Assembly: GCF_013520985.1 (NCBI RefSeq)
Contig: NZ_JACDTY010000015.1
Span: forward strand, 62,001-126,000
Source of the DNA: Mesorhizobium neociceri
GTDB taxonomy: Bacteria > Pseudomonadota > Alphaproteobacteria > Rhizobiales > Rhizobiaceae
Reading direction: 5' to 3'
Length of the DNA: 64,000 nt
In this document: positions 27,318-35,184 of the stretch, piece after piece
How positions within the stretch are numbered: position 1 is the stretch's first letter
Layout: every line of letters begins with the position of its first letter
Made by a program: the position numbers and the translations under genes
The notes under the pieces: generated by a model
Databases searched by the model: none
Told to the model about the DNA's origin: nothing
The model's input: only the letters and a program-made list of their open reading frames with translations

Positions 27318-29081
27318 TCACTGCACTATACCGGCCTTGCGGAGCCCGTCGACCATGGGTTCGAAATCGGCAGGGTTCTTGTAAGGCAAGACTTTGCGGC
27401 GGTATTCCAGCGAAAAGTCGGGATTGACGCGAAGCACTTCCTGCCATGCCGCGCGGGCCTCCTCCAAACGGCCCAGATGGCCGTAGCTGGCGGCCAGAAG
27501 CGCGCGCGAGACGTCGGTGACAGCGTTGCGAGCCAGCCGTTGCAGCAGGAGGTCAATGGCCTCTTCGTACCTTCGCAGTTGAAACGACGCCAAAGCCTGG
27601 AAGTGCAGAAGCACATCCGGAAAGTATGGGTTCAAGGTCTGTCCACGGGCGAAACTCTCGAGGGCTTCCTCGGATCTGCCCGAATAGTACAGCGCCTCGC
27701 CGAGGCTGAAGTGCCCTTCGGCGAAGTTCGGATTGAGGACTATCGCGCGCTCGGCCTCGTCGATGGCCCCGTCGTGCCGTCGTGTATACAGCTTGGCCAT
27801 AGCCAGCGCCCAGTGCGCCCAGGGATCGCTGTCATCCAGAGTCACCGCTCGCGTTGCGACCTCTTCCGCTTGCGCCATCGATTCCGGCGGCGACGCACTC
27901 CACCTGTTCAGGTAATCGAGTCCGTGCGTGAGGGCGAGGAAAGCGTGGGCAGCGGCAAAGTTCGGGTCCAGTTCGATGGCACGTTGCAAGAGGTCGCGGG
28001 CCGCGACGTTCGTCTCCTTCGTCAGCCGGTGCCACAGCTCCCGGCCGCGCAGGAAACAGTCATACGCTTCCGCGTTGCGCGGGCGCTCGGGCGCCAGCCG
28101 CTGACGGTCGCCATCAGTCAGATTGAGCGCCAGCGCACCGACGATCTGCTGCGTCACGTCGTCCTGCACGGCGAATATGTCGGTCAGGTCGCGATCGAAC
28201 CGCTCCGCCCAAAGATGGCCGCCCGAAATTGCATCGATGAGCTGCGCGGTGATGCGCACCCTGTTGCCCGACTTGCGGACGCTGCCCTCAAGCACGTGCC
28301 GCACGCCGAGCTTCGCGCCCACCTCCTGCACATGGACGTTCTGGCCCTTGAAGGTGAACGACGAATTGCGTGCGATGACGAAGAGCTGCGACAGTTTGGA
28401 CAGCGCCGTGATGATGTCTTCGGAGATGCCGTCGGCGAAATAGTCCTGTTCGGCGTCACCGCTCATGTTGGCGAACGGCAGGACGGCGATCGACAGCTTC
28501 GGCGGCGCTGCCGCAGCCGGCCGGCTCGTCGCGGTTTCCAGGGTCGCGGCCGCCTTGGCCCCGACTTGCAGCGAATAGACCCGGATCGGCTCGGCGATGT
28601 TCTTGAGCTGCGTGCTGCCGAGATCGCTGACCGAGAGGTCGAGCCTCGCCTTGACCTGGCGATAGGCATCCTCGGACAGGCAGATGGCGCCGGGCGCCGC
28701 GACACCCTCCAGACGCGAGGCGATGTTGACGCCGTCGCCCATCAGGTCGCCGTCGCTTTCTTCGACCACGTCCCCCAGATGGATGCCGATCCTGAACTCG
28801 ATGCGGCGATCCTGCCGCACGCCGGCATTGCGCTCGACCATGCCGTTCTGGATCTCAACGGCGCAGCGCACGGCATCCACCACACTGCGGAACTCAACCA
28901 GCGCCCCATCCCCGGTGCGCTTGATCACCCGCCCGTTGTGTACTGCGATGATCGGATCGATCAGGTCGCTGCGCAGCGTCCGCAACCTCGCCAAGGTACG
29001 CTCTTCGTCCGCGCTCGCGAGCCGACTGTATCCGACCACATCTGCGGCCAGGATTGCGGCCAGCTTGCGGTTCTCACTCAT
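27318..29081 (-). CDS. Adenylate cyclase with TolB-like and TPR domains
   Basis: Protein of 587 residues in a form widespread in rhizobia. The class III catalytic domain is N-terminal: AAILAADVVGYSRL (metal Asp, about 14), GRVIKRTGDGALVEF (Lys and second metal Asp, about 49-63) and DLMGDGVNIASRL (purine Asp and Asn/Arg pair, about 113). All catalytic residues are present. A TolB/FlgO-like segment follows (SIAVLPFANMSGDAEQDYF, about 209), and then several tetratricopeptide repeats to the end. ATG 29081 has a strong AGGAGA site. Soluble. It is convergent with the unknown protein at 25930, only 8 bp away. Confidence 0.9.
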   Translation of the reverse strand: MSENRKLAAILAADVVGYSRLASADEERTLARLRTLRSDLIDPIIAVHNGRVIKRTGDGALVEFRSVVDAVRCAVEIQNGMVERNAGVRQDRRIEFRIGIHLGDVVEESDGDLMGDGVNIASRLEGVAAPGAICLSEDAYRQVKARLDLSVSDLGSTQLKNIAEPIRVYSLQVGAKAAATLETATSRPAAAAPPKLSIAVLPFANMSGDAEQDYFADGISEDIITALSKLSQLFVIARNSSFTFKGQNVHVQEVGAKLGVRHVLEGSVRKSGNRVRITAQLIDAISGGHLWAERFDRDLTDIFAVQDDVTQQIVGALALNLTDGDRQRLAPERPRNAEAYDCFLRGRELWHRLTKETNVAARDLLQRAIELDPNFAAAHAFLALTHGLDYLNRWSASPPESMAQAEEVATRAVTLDDSDPWAHWALAMAKLYTRRHDGAIDEAERAIVLNPNFAEGHFSLGEALYYSGRSEEALESFARGQTLNPYFPDVLLHFQALASFQLRRYEEAIDLLLQRLARNAVTDVSRALLAASYGHLGRLEEARAAWQEVLRVNPDFSLEYRRKVLPYKNPADFEPMVDGLRKAGIVQ

Positions 29082-29309
29082 GCGTCGGTCTCCTTGTCTC
29101 CACGATAGCAGGAAGACGGCGGGTGGAGGGAACTTTCGCAACGACGACCGCGCAGCCGCCTGTTTCCGCAGCGCTTTGCCGCCGAACCCCTACGGTTGCC
29201 CATTTGCACTGCCGCTTGCCGGATGACGGCCATCGGTTCATCCTTGTGCATGGCCTGGCCGTGAAGTGCGTGGCGAGATCACGCGTCATGGCTCCAGGTC
29301 AAAGAGATT

Positions 29310-29358
29310 GAGCATGATGTCGTCCGAAGACCGCTTCACACGTTTCGGCATCATGCTC
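29310..29358. repeat. Dispersed palindrome, GAGCATGATG family
   Basis: Arms GAGCATGATG and CATCATGCTC surround CGTCCGAAGACCGCTTCACACGTTTCGG. It lies in the 290-bp divergent gap between two cyclase genes, immediately before the start of the one at 29372. It is therefore inside the leader and could influence that gene's expression. No other structure was recognised in this gap. Confidence 0.72.
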
Positions 29359-29371
29359 TGGTGAGGTGTCC

Positions 29372-32300
29372 ATGGACTGCTCGGGCTGCGGTTTCGAGAT
29401 TGAGGGCGGTTACGCCTTCTGTCCGAAGTGTGGCCGGCGCCAGCCCGTGCCGTGCGCCAGTTGCGGCTACGCCTGCGCACCTGATTTCGAGTTCTGTCCG
29501 AAATGTGGGGCAAGCGTCGGTGCGTCCGCAAAAGCCATCGAACGGCCTGCTCCGAGCCGGACCATTGTGGCGCCTTCTCGAACTCCCTCGCCGAACATCG
29601 GAAGCGAAGAAAGGGCGCCTCCCGTCTCCGACGCCGATCGACGGACGGTAACGGTCCTGTTCGCCGACCTCTGCGGCTTCACGACACTCAGCGAGCAGCT
29701 CGACCCCGAGGTCATGCAAGCGCTGCAGAACGAACTATTCAAGGAATTGACGGCGGCCGTGCAGAACTTTGGTGGTTTCGTCGACAAATTCATCGGCGAT
29801 GCTCTGCTTGCTTTGTTCGGTGCGCCGGTCGCGCATGAGGACGATCCGGAACGTGCGCTTCGCGCCGCCCTCGACATGATCGCCCGGACGGCGCGGCTCG
29901 GTGAAAGCGCCCCCCACTCCGGCTCGCCTCTGTTGCTCCACATCGGCATAAACACGGGTCCGGTCGTCACCGGTGGATTGGGCATCGGCACCGCCAAATC
30001 CTATTCGGTGACCGGCGATACGGTGAATACGGCGCAACGCCTGCAATCGCTGGCCGCACCGGGTGAGGTGCTGGTGGGCGAGCTCACGCACAGGCTGACC
30101 CGGCATGCGTTCTCCTACGAGTCGCTGGGCGATGTCGTCTTTCGCGGCAAGGCCGGCAGTGTGCTCGTCCATCGACTGGATGCACCGCTTGCGGCGCCGC
30201 GTGCAGCGCGTGGGCTCGAGGCGCTCGGCCTCAGTGCGCCGATAATAGGCCGTGATGCCGAGCTCAACAGAATGCTGGCGAGCCTTGACCAGGCGTGCGC
30301 TGGCTCGGCCCAACTCGTACGCCTCGTCGGCGAAGCCGGTATCGGGAAATCGCGGCTGGTGAAGGAGTTCGTCGCCCGCGTCGGCGACGAGGATCGCTTT
30401 CGCAACGTCGCCGTGCGGCAGGCCTCGTGCTCGCCGCTGGGTGAACAATCATTCGGCGCCCTGGGCGCCGTGGTGCGCAGCGCTGCCGGGATGATGCAAA
30501 ACGACAATGGCGACGACATGCGGGGGAAGCTCGCAGCCTTGCTTGCCGATCTCGGCCTGCAGGGCGAGGAGGCGAAGCGGCTGATGCCTTTGCTCTACCA
30601 TGTGCTTGGCCTTGGCGACCCCGATGCCACCTTGCAGCATGTCGAGCCCGAGCAGCTGCGACGGCAAATCCTCTACGCGGTCCGCACAATCATCGAGAGG
30701 CGGCTTGCATTGTCGCCGCTGTTGATCGTCGTCGAAGACCTGCACTGGGCCGACGCCGTGTCGCTCGAGGCACTGCGTTTCGTGATGGACAGGCTGGAAC
30801 GCACGCGCTTGATGTTGCTGGTCACGCATCGTCCGGCGCCGGACAACGACCAGCTCGACTCAAGTCGGGTCAGTCACACAGCGCTCAGGCTTTCGCCGCT
30901 CAACAGCCATGACGGACGCAGCCTGGTGGCGGCGCTTTTCGGCGAGAGCTGGGTAAACTCCGCAGGAGGGCTTCTCGACCAGATCCTCGAGCGTGCGGGC
31001 GGCAACCCGCTTTTTATCGAGGAGATCGTTCGCGGCCTCATCGATCGCGGCGTACTGGTGCGCGAGGGCCAGCAATGGCGGACCGTGGCAGGCGAAGTTG
31101 CAACCGGCATCCCCGCCACCATCCAGGCAATGTTGCTTGCTCGCGTCGACCGGCTGCCGCAAGAGGTGCGCCGGCTGGCCCAGGAAGCCGCGGTGATCGG
31201 CCCGCGCTTCGATGCTACCCTGCTGAAAACCGTGACAGCCGACCCCGGCCGGCTGGAAGCCGGCTGCGAACTGCTTTGCGATGCGGAAATCATCGAGGAA
31301 GTTGCCGGATCCGGCTCGGTCTCGTCGCAAAGCTACCGCTTCACGCAAACATTGCTGCAGGACGTGATCTACCAGAATCTGCTCCTGCAACGCCGGACCG
31401 ACATCCACGGGAGGGTCGGAGCTGCCCTGGAGCAACTGTGCGGCGACAAGCCGGAACGGTTCGAAGACCTGGCCGCGCTCGGCCATCATTTCGCACAGAG
31501 CGCCGAGCGGGAGAAGGGCGCGCATTACCTGCAGGCGGCGGGAGATCGCGCTCGCATGATATACGCCAATGACGATGCCCTTCGTTTCTACGAGCGAGCG
31601 CTGACCGCGTTGGGCGCGACCGGGCAAACACCGCTCAAACTGGCGATTGCAGAGCGCATTGCCGATTTGAGCGGCCCGGCAGGCCGCCGCGAGATCGCGC
31701 ACCGCCACTACGAGACGGTGTTGCAGGCCTATCGCGAGTCAGCCGATCGTGTCGCGTCGGCGCGCGTTCTGCGCAAGATCGGTCGGCTGCTCTGGGACGT
31801 GGGAAAGCGGAACGAGGCAGAAACCCGCTACGCTGAAGCGGCAACGCTCCTCGATGGCGCGAATGCTCCGATCGAGCAGGCGCATCTCTGGCAAGAACGT
31901 GGCCGACAGGCGTTCCGCAGCGGAGATCACGCTCTCGCGGCAAAATGGGCGGACGCGGCGCTGGATTGCGTAAGCACTTTGACAACGGAGCATGTCAGCG
32001 AGGATGCCACTCTGGTGACCGCCGAGGCGCTTAATACCAAGGCTGTTGCGCTGGCTCGCCTTGGGCGGAACCGTGAAGCCGTGGGCCAGGTCGAGCGCAG
32101 CATTGAATTGGCCGAAGCCGCCGGCCTGCTGGGCGCGGCCTGCCGCGGCTACACCAATCTCGGCGTGCTTTACACGACCATCGATCCGGCAAAGGCGATG
32201 GAGGTCTGTCGGCGCGGTCTGGACGTGGCGCGCCGTATTGGTGATCTGGGTTTCCAGGCGCGCCTCCTCGCCAATCTGGCGGTGGCATGTTGTACTTTCA

Positions 32301-32650
32301 CGGATCGCTGTCCAACGGAGGGCGTGCCTGCTGCCGAGAAGGCCATCGAGATCGACCGGGCGCTCGACCAGCGCGAGCACCTGCCGGTGCCGTTGATCGT
32401 GCTTGGGCAGATCCACCAATGCAACGGCCGTCCGGAACTGGCGGTTGGCTTGTTCCAGGAAGCGCTGGACGTAGCCCGTGAAACGGGCGAGCCACAACTG
32501 CTGTTTCCATGCTATGATGGCCTCGCAACGCTTAATCTCGACCTCGACAATCTGGCCGAGGCCGAACGCTACTTTTCCCTGGCGCAGGGTATATGCGCCC
32601 AGCACGGGCTCGACCCGGAAGGGCTTGTGGTGCTGCCTTTTCTCGACTAG
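29372..32650 (+). CDS. Zinc-ribbon/class III cyclase/AAA ATPase/TPR protein
   Basis: Protein of 1092 residues. The N-terminus has two double-CxxC zinc ribbons (CSGC...CPKC and CASC...CPKC, residues 3-48). A class III cyclase domain follows, with LFADLCGFTTL (about 97), VDKFIGDALLALFG (about 137) and SYSVTGDTVNTAQRL (about 213; Ser where many adenylate cyclases have Asp). Then comes an AAA-type ATPase with Walker A GEAGIGKSR (about 320) and LLIVVEDLHWAD (about 453), and a long TPR-rich C-terminus. ATG 29372 follows GGTGAGG at proper spacing; GTG 29366 is possible. This is a typical signal-integration architecture; whether it makes cAMP is untested. A peroxiredoxin-like gene follows by 21 bp. 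Confidence 0.9.
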   Translation: MDCSGCGFEIEGGYAFCPKCGRRQPVPCASCGYACAPDFEFCPKCGASVGASAKAIERPAPSRTIVAPSRTPSPNIGSEERAPPVSDADRRTVTVLFADLCGFTTLSEQLDPEVMQALQNELFKELTAAVQNFGGFVDKFIGDALLALFGAPVAHEDDPERALRAALDMIARTARLGESAPHSGSPLLLHIGINTGPVVTGGLGIGTAKSYSVTGDTVNTAQRLQSLAAPGEVLVGELTHRLTRHAFSYESLGDVVFRGKAGSVLVHRLDAPLAAPRAARGLEALGLSAPIIGRDAELNRMLASLDQACAGSAQLVRLVGEAGIGKSRLVKEFVARVGDEDRFRNVAVRQASCSPLGEQSFGALGAVVRSAAGMMQNDNGDDMRGKLAALLADLGLQGEEAKRLMPLLYHVLGLGDPDATLQHVEPEQLRRQILYAVRTIIERRLALSPLLIVVEDLHWADAVSLEALRFVMDRLERTRLMLLVTHRPAPDNDQLDSSRVSHTALRLSPLNSHDGRSLVAALFGESWVNSAGGLLDQILERAGGNPLFIEEIVRGLIDRGVLVREGQQWRTVAGEVATGIPATIQAMLLARVDRLPQEVRRLAQEAAVIGPRFDATLLKTVTADPGRLEAGCELLCDAEIIEEVAGSGSVSSQSYRFTQTLLQDVIYQNLLLQRRTDIHGRVGAALEQLCGDKPERFEDLAALGHHFAQSAEREKGAHYLQAAGDRARMIYANDDALRFYERALTALGATGQTPLKLAIAERIADLSGPAGRREIAHRHYETVLQAYRESADRVASARVLRKIGRLLWDVGKRNEAETRYAEAATLLDGANAPIEQAHLWQERGRQAFRSGDHALAAKWADAALDCVSTLTTEHVSEDATLVTAEALNTKAVALARLGRNREAVGQVERSIELAEAAGLLGAACRGYTNLGVLYTTIDPAKAMEVCRRGLDVARRIGDLGFQARLLANLAVACCTFTDRCPTEGVPAAEKAIEIDRALDQREHLPVPLIVLGQIHQCNGRPELAVGLFQEALDVARETGEPQLLFPCYDGLATLNLDLDNLAEAERYFSLAQGICAQHGLDPEGLVVLPFLD

Positions 32651-32671
32651 CCGGGGGGTTGGAGGTTGGAA

Positions 32672-33352
32672 ATGTCCGCGCCTACTGACTTGCTGCCGCT
32701 TCAGCTGGGCGACCGTGCGCCGAACGTGATCCTCGACGCCATTACCCAGGAAGGCAAGATCGCGCTTGACGACTTTCGCGGACAAAAGCCGGTGCTGGTC
32801 GGCCTGTTTCGAGGTCTGCATTGTGCGTTTTGCCGACGCCACATCGCCGCCCAGGCGCGGCTCGATCCGGAGCTGCGCGAAAGGGGCGTGGAGAGCCTGA
32901 CTGTGGTCAACACGCCGATCGAACGGGCGCGTCTCTATTTCCGCTACCACCCGATGCCGAACCTGCTGGCGGCCTCGGACCCTGAACGCGCTTCACATCG
33001 TGCTTTTGGGCTGCCCAATCTCGAATTCACCGAGAACGAGACGAACTGGCCATACAAGGTCGCGATGGCAGCGGCACAGGATATGCGGGTCGACATACCT
33101 GGCGAATTACCCGGTCCCATGGATCCTATGACAGCCGCCGCAATCCTCGACAAGAAGGACCACTACGAACTGACCGAAGCCGACGAGCAGATGATCGCAA
33201 CGGGACACGGACAACTGATCGGCCAGTTCCTGCTGGACCGGCAGGGGATTGTCCGCTGGAGCTTCACGGAGGTTCCAGAGGGTGGGCGATACATGTTTGG
33301 GGCGCCAAACCCGAAGGAGCTGATGTCAGCCGTGTCGCAGGTCGCCCAATAG
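32672..33352 (+). CDS. Peroxiredoxin-like (AhpC/TSA) protein
   Basis: Protein of 226 residues with a thioredoxin-type fold of the peroxiredoxin-like group. KPVLVGLFRGLHCAFCRRHI (about 38-57) contains a CxxC pair at the place of the peroxidatic Cys. RGVESLTVVNTPIERARLYF and a late GQFLLDRQGIVRW follow the family pattern. ATG 32672 has a GGAGG site 6 bases upstream. It is 21 bp after the large cyclase and on the same strand, so probably co-transcribed. This could link oxidative state to the cyclase, but only position supports that. Confidence 0.85.
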   Translation: MSAPTDLLPLQLGDRAPNVILDAITQEGKIALDDFRGQKPVLVGLFRGLHCAFCRRHIAAQARLDPELRERGVESLTVVNTPIERARLYFRYHPMPNLLAASDPERASHRAFGLPNLEFTENETNWPYKVAMAAAQDMRVDIPGELPGPMDPMTAAAILDKKDHYELTEADEQMIATGHGQLIGQFLLDRQGIVRWSFTEVPEGGRYMFGAPNPKELMSAVSQVAQ

Positions 33353-33450
33353 AGCGTTTCACCGTTTCACGGAAACGGCGAACCGCTCTATCTCTTTGAT
33401 TTGACGCAATTCCGGACGGAAAACCGATCACACTTTTCCTGGAATTGCTC
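33351..33450. repeat. Dispersed repeat, AGAGCGTTTCACCGTTT family, full copy
   Basis: Same two-part structure as the copy at 22134: the AGAGCGTTTC...GAACCGCTCT hairpin, then TTTGACGCAATTCC...GGAATTGCTCC. It begins within the stop codon of the peroxiredoxin-like gene and lies between convergent genes. Confidence 0.75.
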
Positions 33451-33520
33451 CAGACTTGCGAACGAGGCAAACGGGCGGGTTACCGGGGCCGAGGCAATGG
33501 TTGCGGCACGCAAGTCGCGT

Positions 33521-34930
33521 CTATCCTGGCATAATGCGATAGACAGTTGCATCGCCCTCTACACCTCGAAGAGGCGCATCAAACGCGACGACGCTTCGGC
33601 CCGCGAGCAGGTCACTCACACCGGGTGCGCAATAGAGCGCCTCTGAGATGCAGACCTGTCCGGCTTCCGCCAGCGACTGCACGCGTGCGGCGACATTCAC
33701 GGTCTGGCCGAAGTAGTCGAGGTTGTCGTTGAGCGTGACGGCAATCGATGGACCGCAGTGGGCGCCCATCTTCAGAATAATCCCCGGCCTGACACTATCG
33801 CCGTTGAAGCGATCGATCTCTTCAAAAATATGCAAGGCGGCCGAGATTGCATCCGATGGCCGCGAGAATACGGCCATCACCGCATCTCCGATCGTCTTCA
33901 CGACAGCGCCGGAATGCTGGTGGACCGCCGCATTGAGAAGAGCGAAATGCTCGCGGACCAGGGCGTAGGCGTTGAGATCGCCAAGGCGCTCATACATGGC
34001 GGTGGAACCCTTGAGGTCCGTGAACAGGAAGGTGATCTGCCGGATGCCGAGCCCCTCCTTCTCGTCGACACGCTCGGAACGGAAGAGGTGGCGGAACGTT
34101 TGCCGCGCAAGCAGCGCCCCGCCGGAAACATACGGGTCGAAATCGAGCGTCGGTTTGGTCGTTAGCGCGACAAGCTCGGGCGGCCAGTTAATGAGAAGCA
34201 ACGCGCCACGACCAGGTCCGGTATTCGCGACCTCAATGACAACCGGACCGGGTGGCACGACCGGCAACGCCGGCAAGAAACGCTTGCCGTCATAGTTGAT
34301 CTTGAGAAGTGTCGGCTCCAACACCGGATCGCCTGATATGGGTACAGCGAATGCTGCCTGTGTCTGCACGTTGACGCCCGACAGGGCGCCGGGACCGAGA
34401 TCAGCGCGCAGCATTGTTGTGGTGCCCGCCGGCAGGAATGCCATGCCCCGCACGAAGCCTCGCAGAACATCCAGAAAGCGTATGTCCTGCCCGGGCAGCC
34501 GCCCGTCATTGCCGAAGCGCAGCTTCCAGTGAAAATCCTCGACAGAGAGCGTTTGGGGCTCGTGGAACGGAAGGCGCCGCAGATGGGGCGACACAGAGAA
34601 GGAGACCTCGATGAAGTCGTCGAGGTCGGTGTCGCCCGATACGTCGCACAGGCCACAGACGTAATGCGTCTGCAGCGTGCGCAGGGCGCCGAAACTGTCG
34701 AGCACCATCCCGGACTGAGGACAGAGCACGTCCCAGCTCATATCGAACAGGCCGCAGCGGGCCGCGTAAAGGAAGAGGTCGATTGCTTCAGGCTCGGCGA
34801 TTGCGCGGTCGCGGGCGAAGGCCAGCGGATTGACACGATAGAGCGCCTGGTCGTCACCGCTCCTGATAAGCGTTTCGAATTTTGAGATGACGCGCGGGCT
34901 CCATGCTCGCGCTTGCTCGATCTCGGTCAT
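33521..34930 (-). CDS. Adenylate cyclase with N-terminal DUF5939 domain (second copy)
   Basis: Protein of 469 residues, a paralogue of the gene at 22826 over its whole length. The cyclase core is complete: FLFTDLKGSTAMYERLGD, GAVVKTIGDAVMAVF and LDYFGQTVNVAARV hold both metal Asp residues, the adenine-specifying Lys and Asp, and the Asn/Arg pair. In the N-terminal part the first half of the zinc ribbon has changed to CPQS while CGLC remains, so zinc binding is probably lost. ATG 34930 has a GAAGG site; GTG 34966 or ATG 34963 would add 11-12 residues. Likely makes cAMP. Confidence 0.9.
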   Translation of the reverse strand: MTEIEQARAWSPRVISKFETLIRSGDDQALYRVNPLAFARDRAIAEPEAIDLFLYAARCGLFDMSWDVLCPQSGMVLDSFGALRTLQTHYVCGLCDVSGDTDLDDFIEVSFSVSPHLRRLPFHEPQTLSVEDFHWKLRFGNDGRLPGQDIRFLDVLRGFVRGMAFLPAGTTTMLRADLGPGALSGVNVQTQAAFAVPISGDPVLEPTLLKINYDGKRFLPALPVVPPGPVVIEVANTGPGRGALLLINWPPELVALTTKPTLDFDPYVSGGALLARQTFRHLFRSERVDEKEGLGIRQITFLFTDLKGSTAMYERLGDLNAYALVREHFALLNAAVHQHSGAVVKTIGDAVMAVFSRPSDAISAALHIFEEIDRFNGDSVRPGIILKMGAHCGPSIAVTLNDNLDYFGQTVNVAARVQSLAEAGQVCISEALYCAPGVSDLLAGRSVVAFDAPLRGVEGDATVYRIMPG

Positions 34931-35184
34931 CTTGCCTTCGAGAAGGCGATCGTTGACCACCATCACGGCGAAATCCCCAATTTGCCTTGCGGCAATCTAC
35001 TAGAAAATCCTGCCCGATGCGAATGGATGGAAATCCTTCGCGTGTCTCAGGATTTGGGGCGGCACGCGCCACACCGGTGCAGACGCTGTGAATGTCGGCG
35101 TCGGGTGGTCATTAGCCGACTTTTGCACCGAGTTTGTAGGGTTTCATGTGGAGGCGTTGGGAGTGGGACCGACAAGCCCACCGT

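Noticed and set aside
27276..29108. 610-codon plus-strand frame opposite the TPR cyclase
   Set aside because: The minus-strand cyclase has clear catalytic motifs and a strong RBS; the other frame is compositional.
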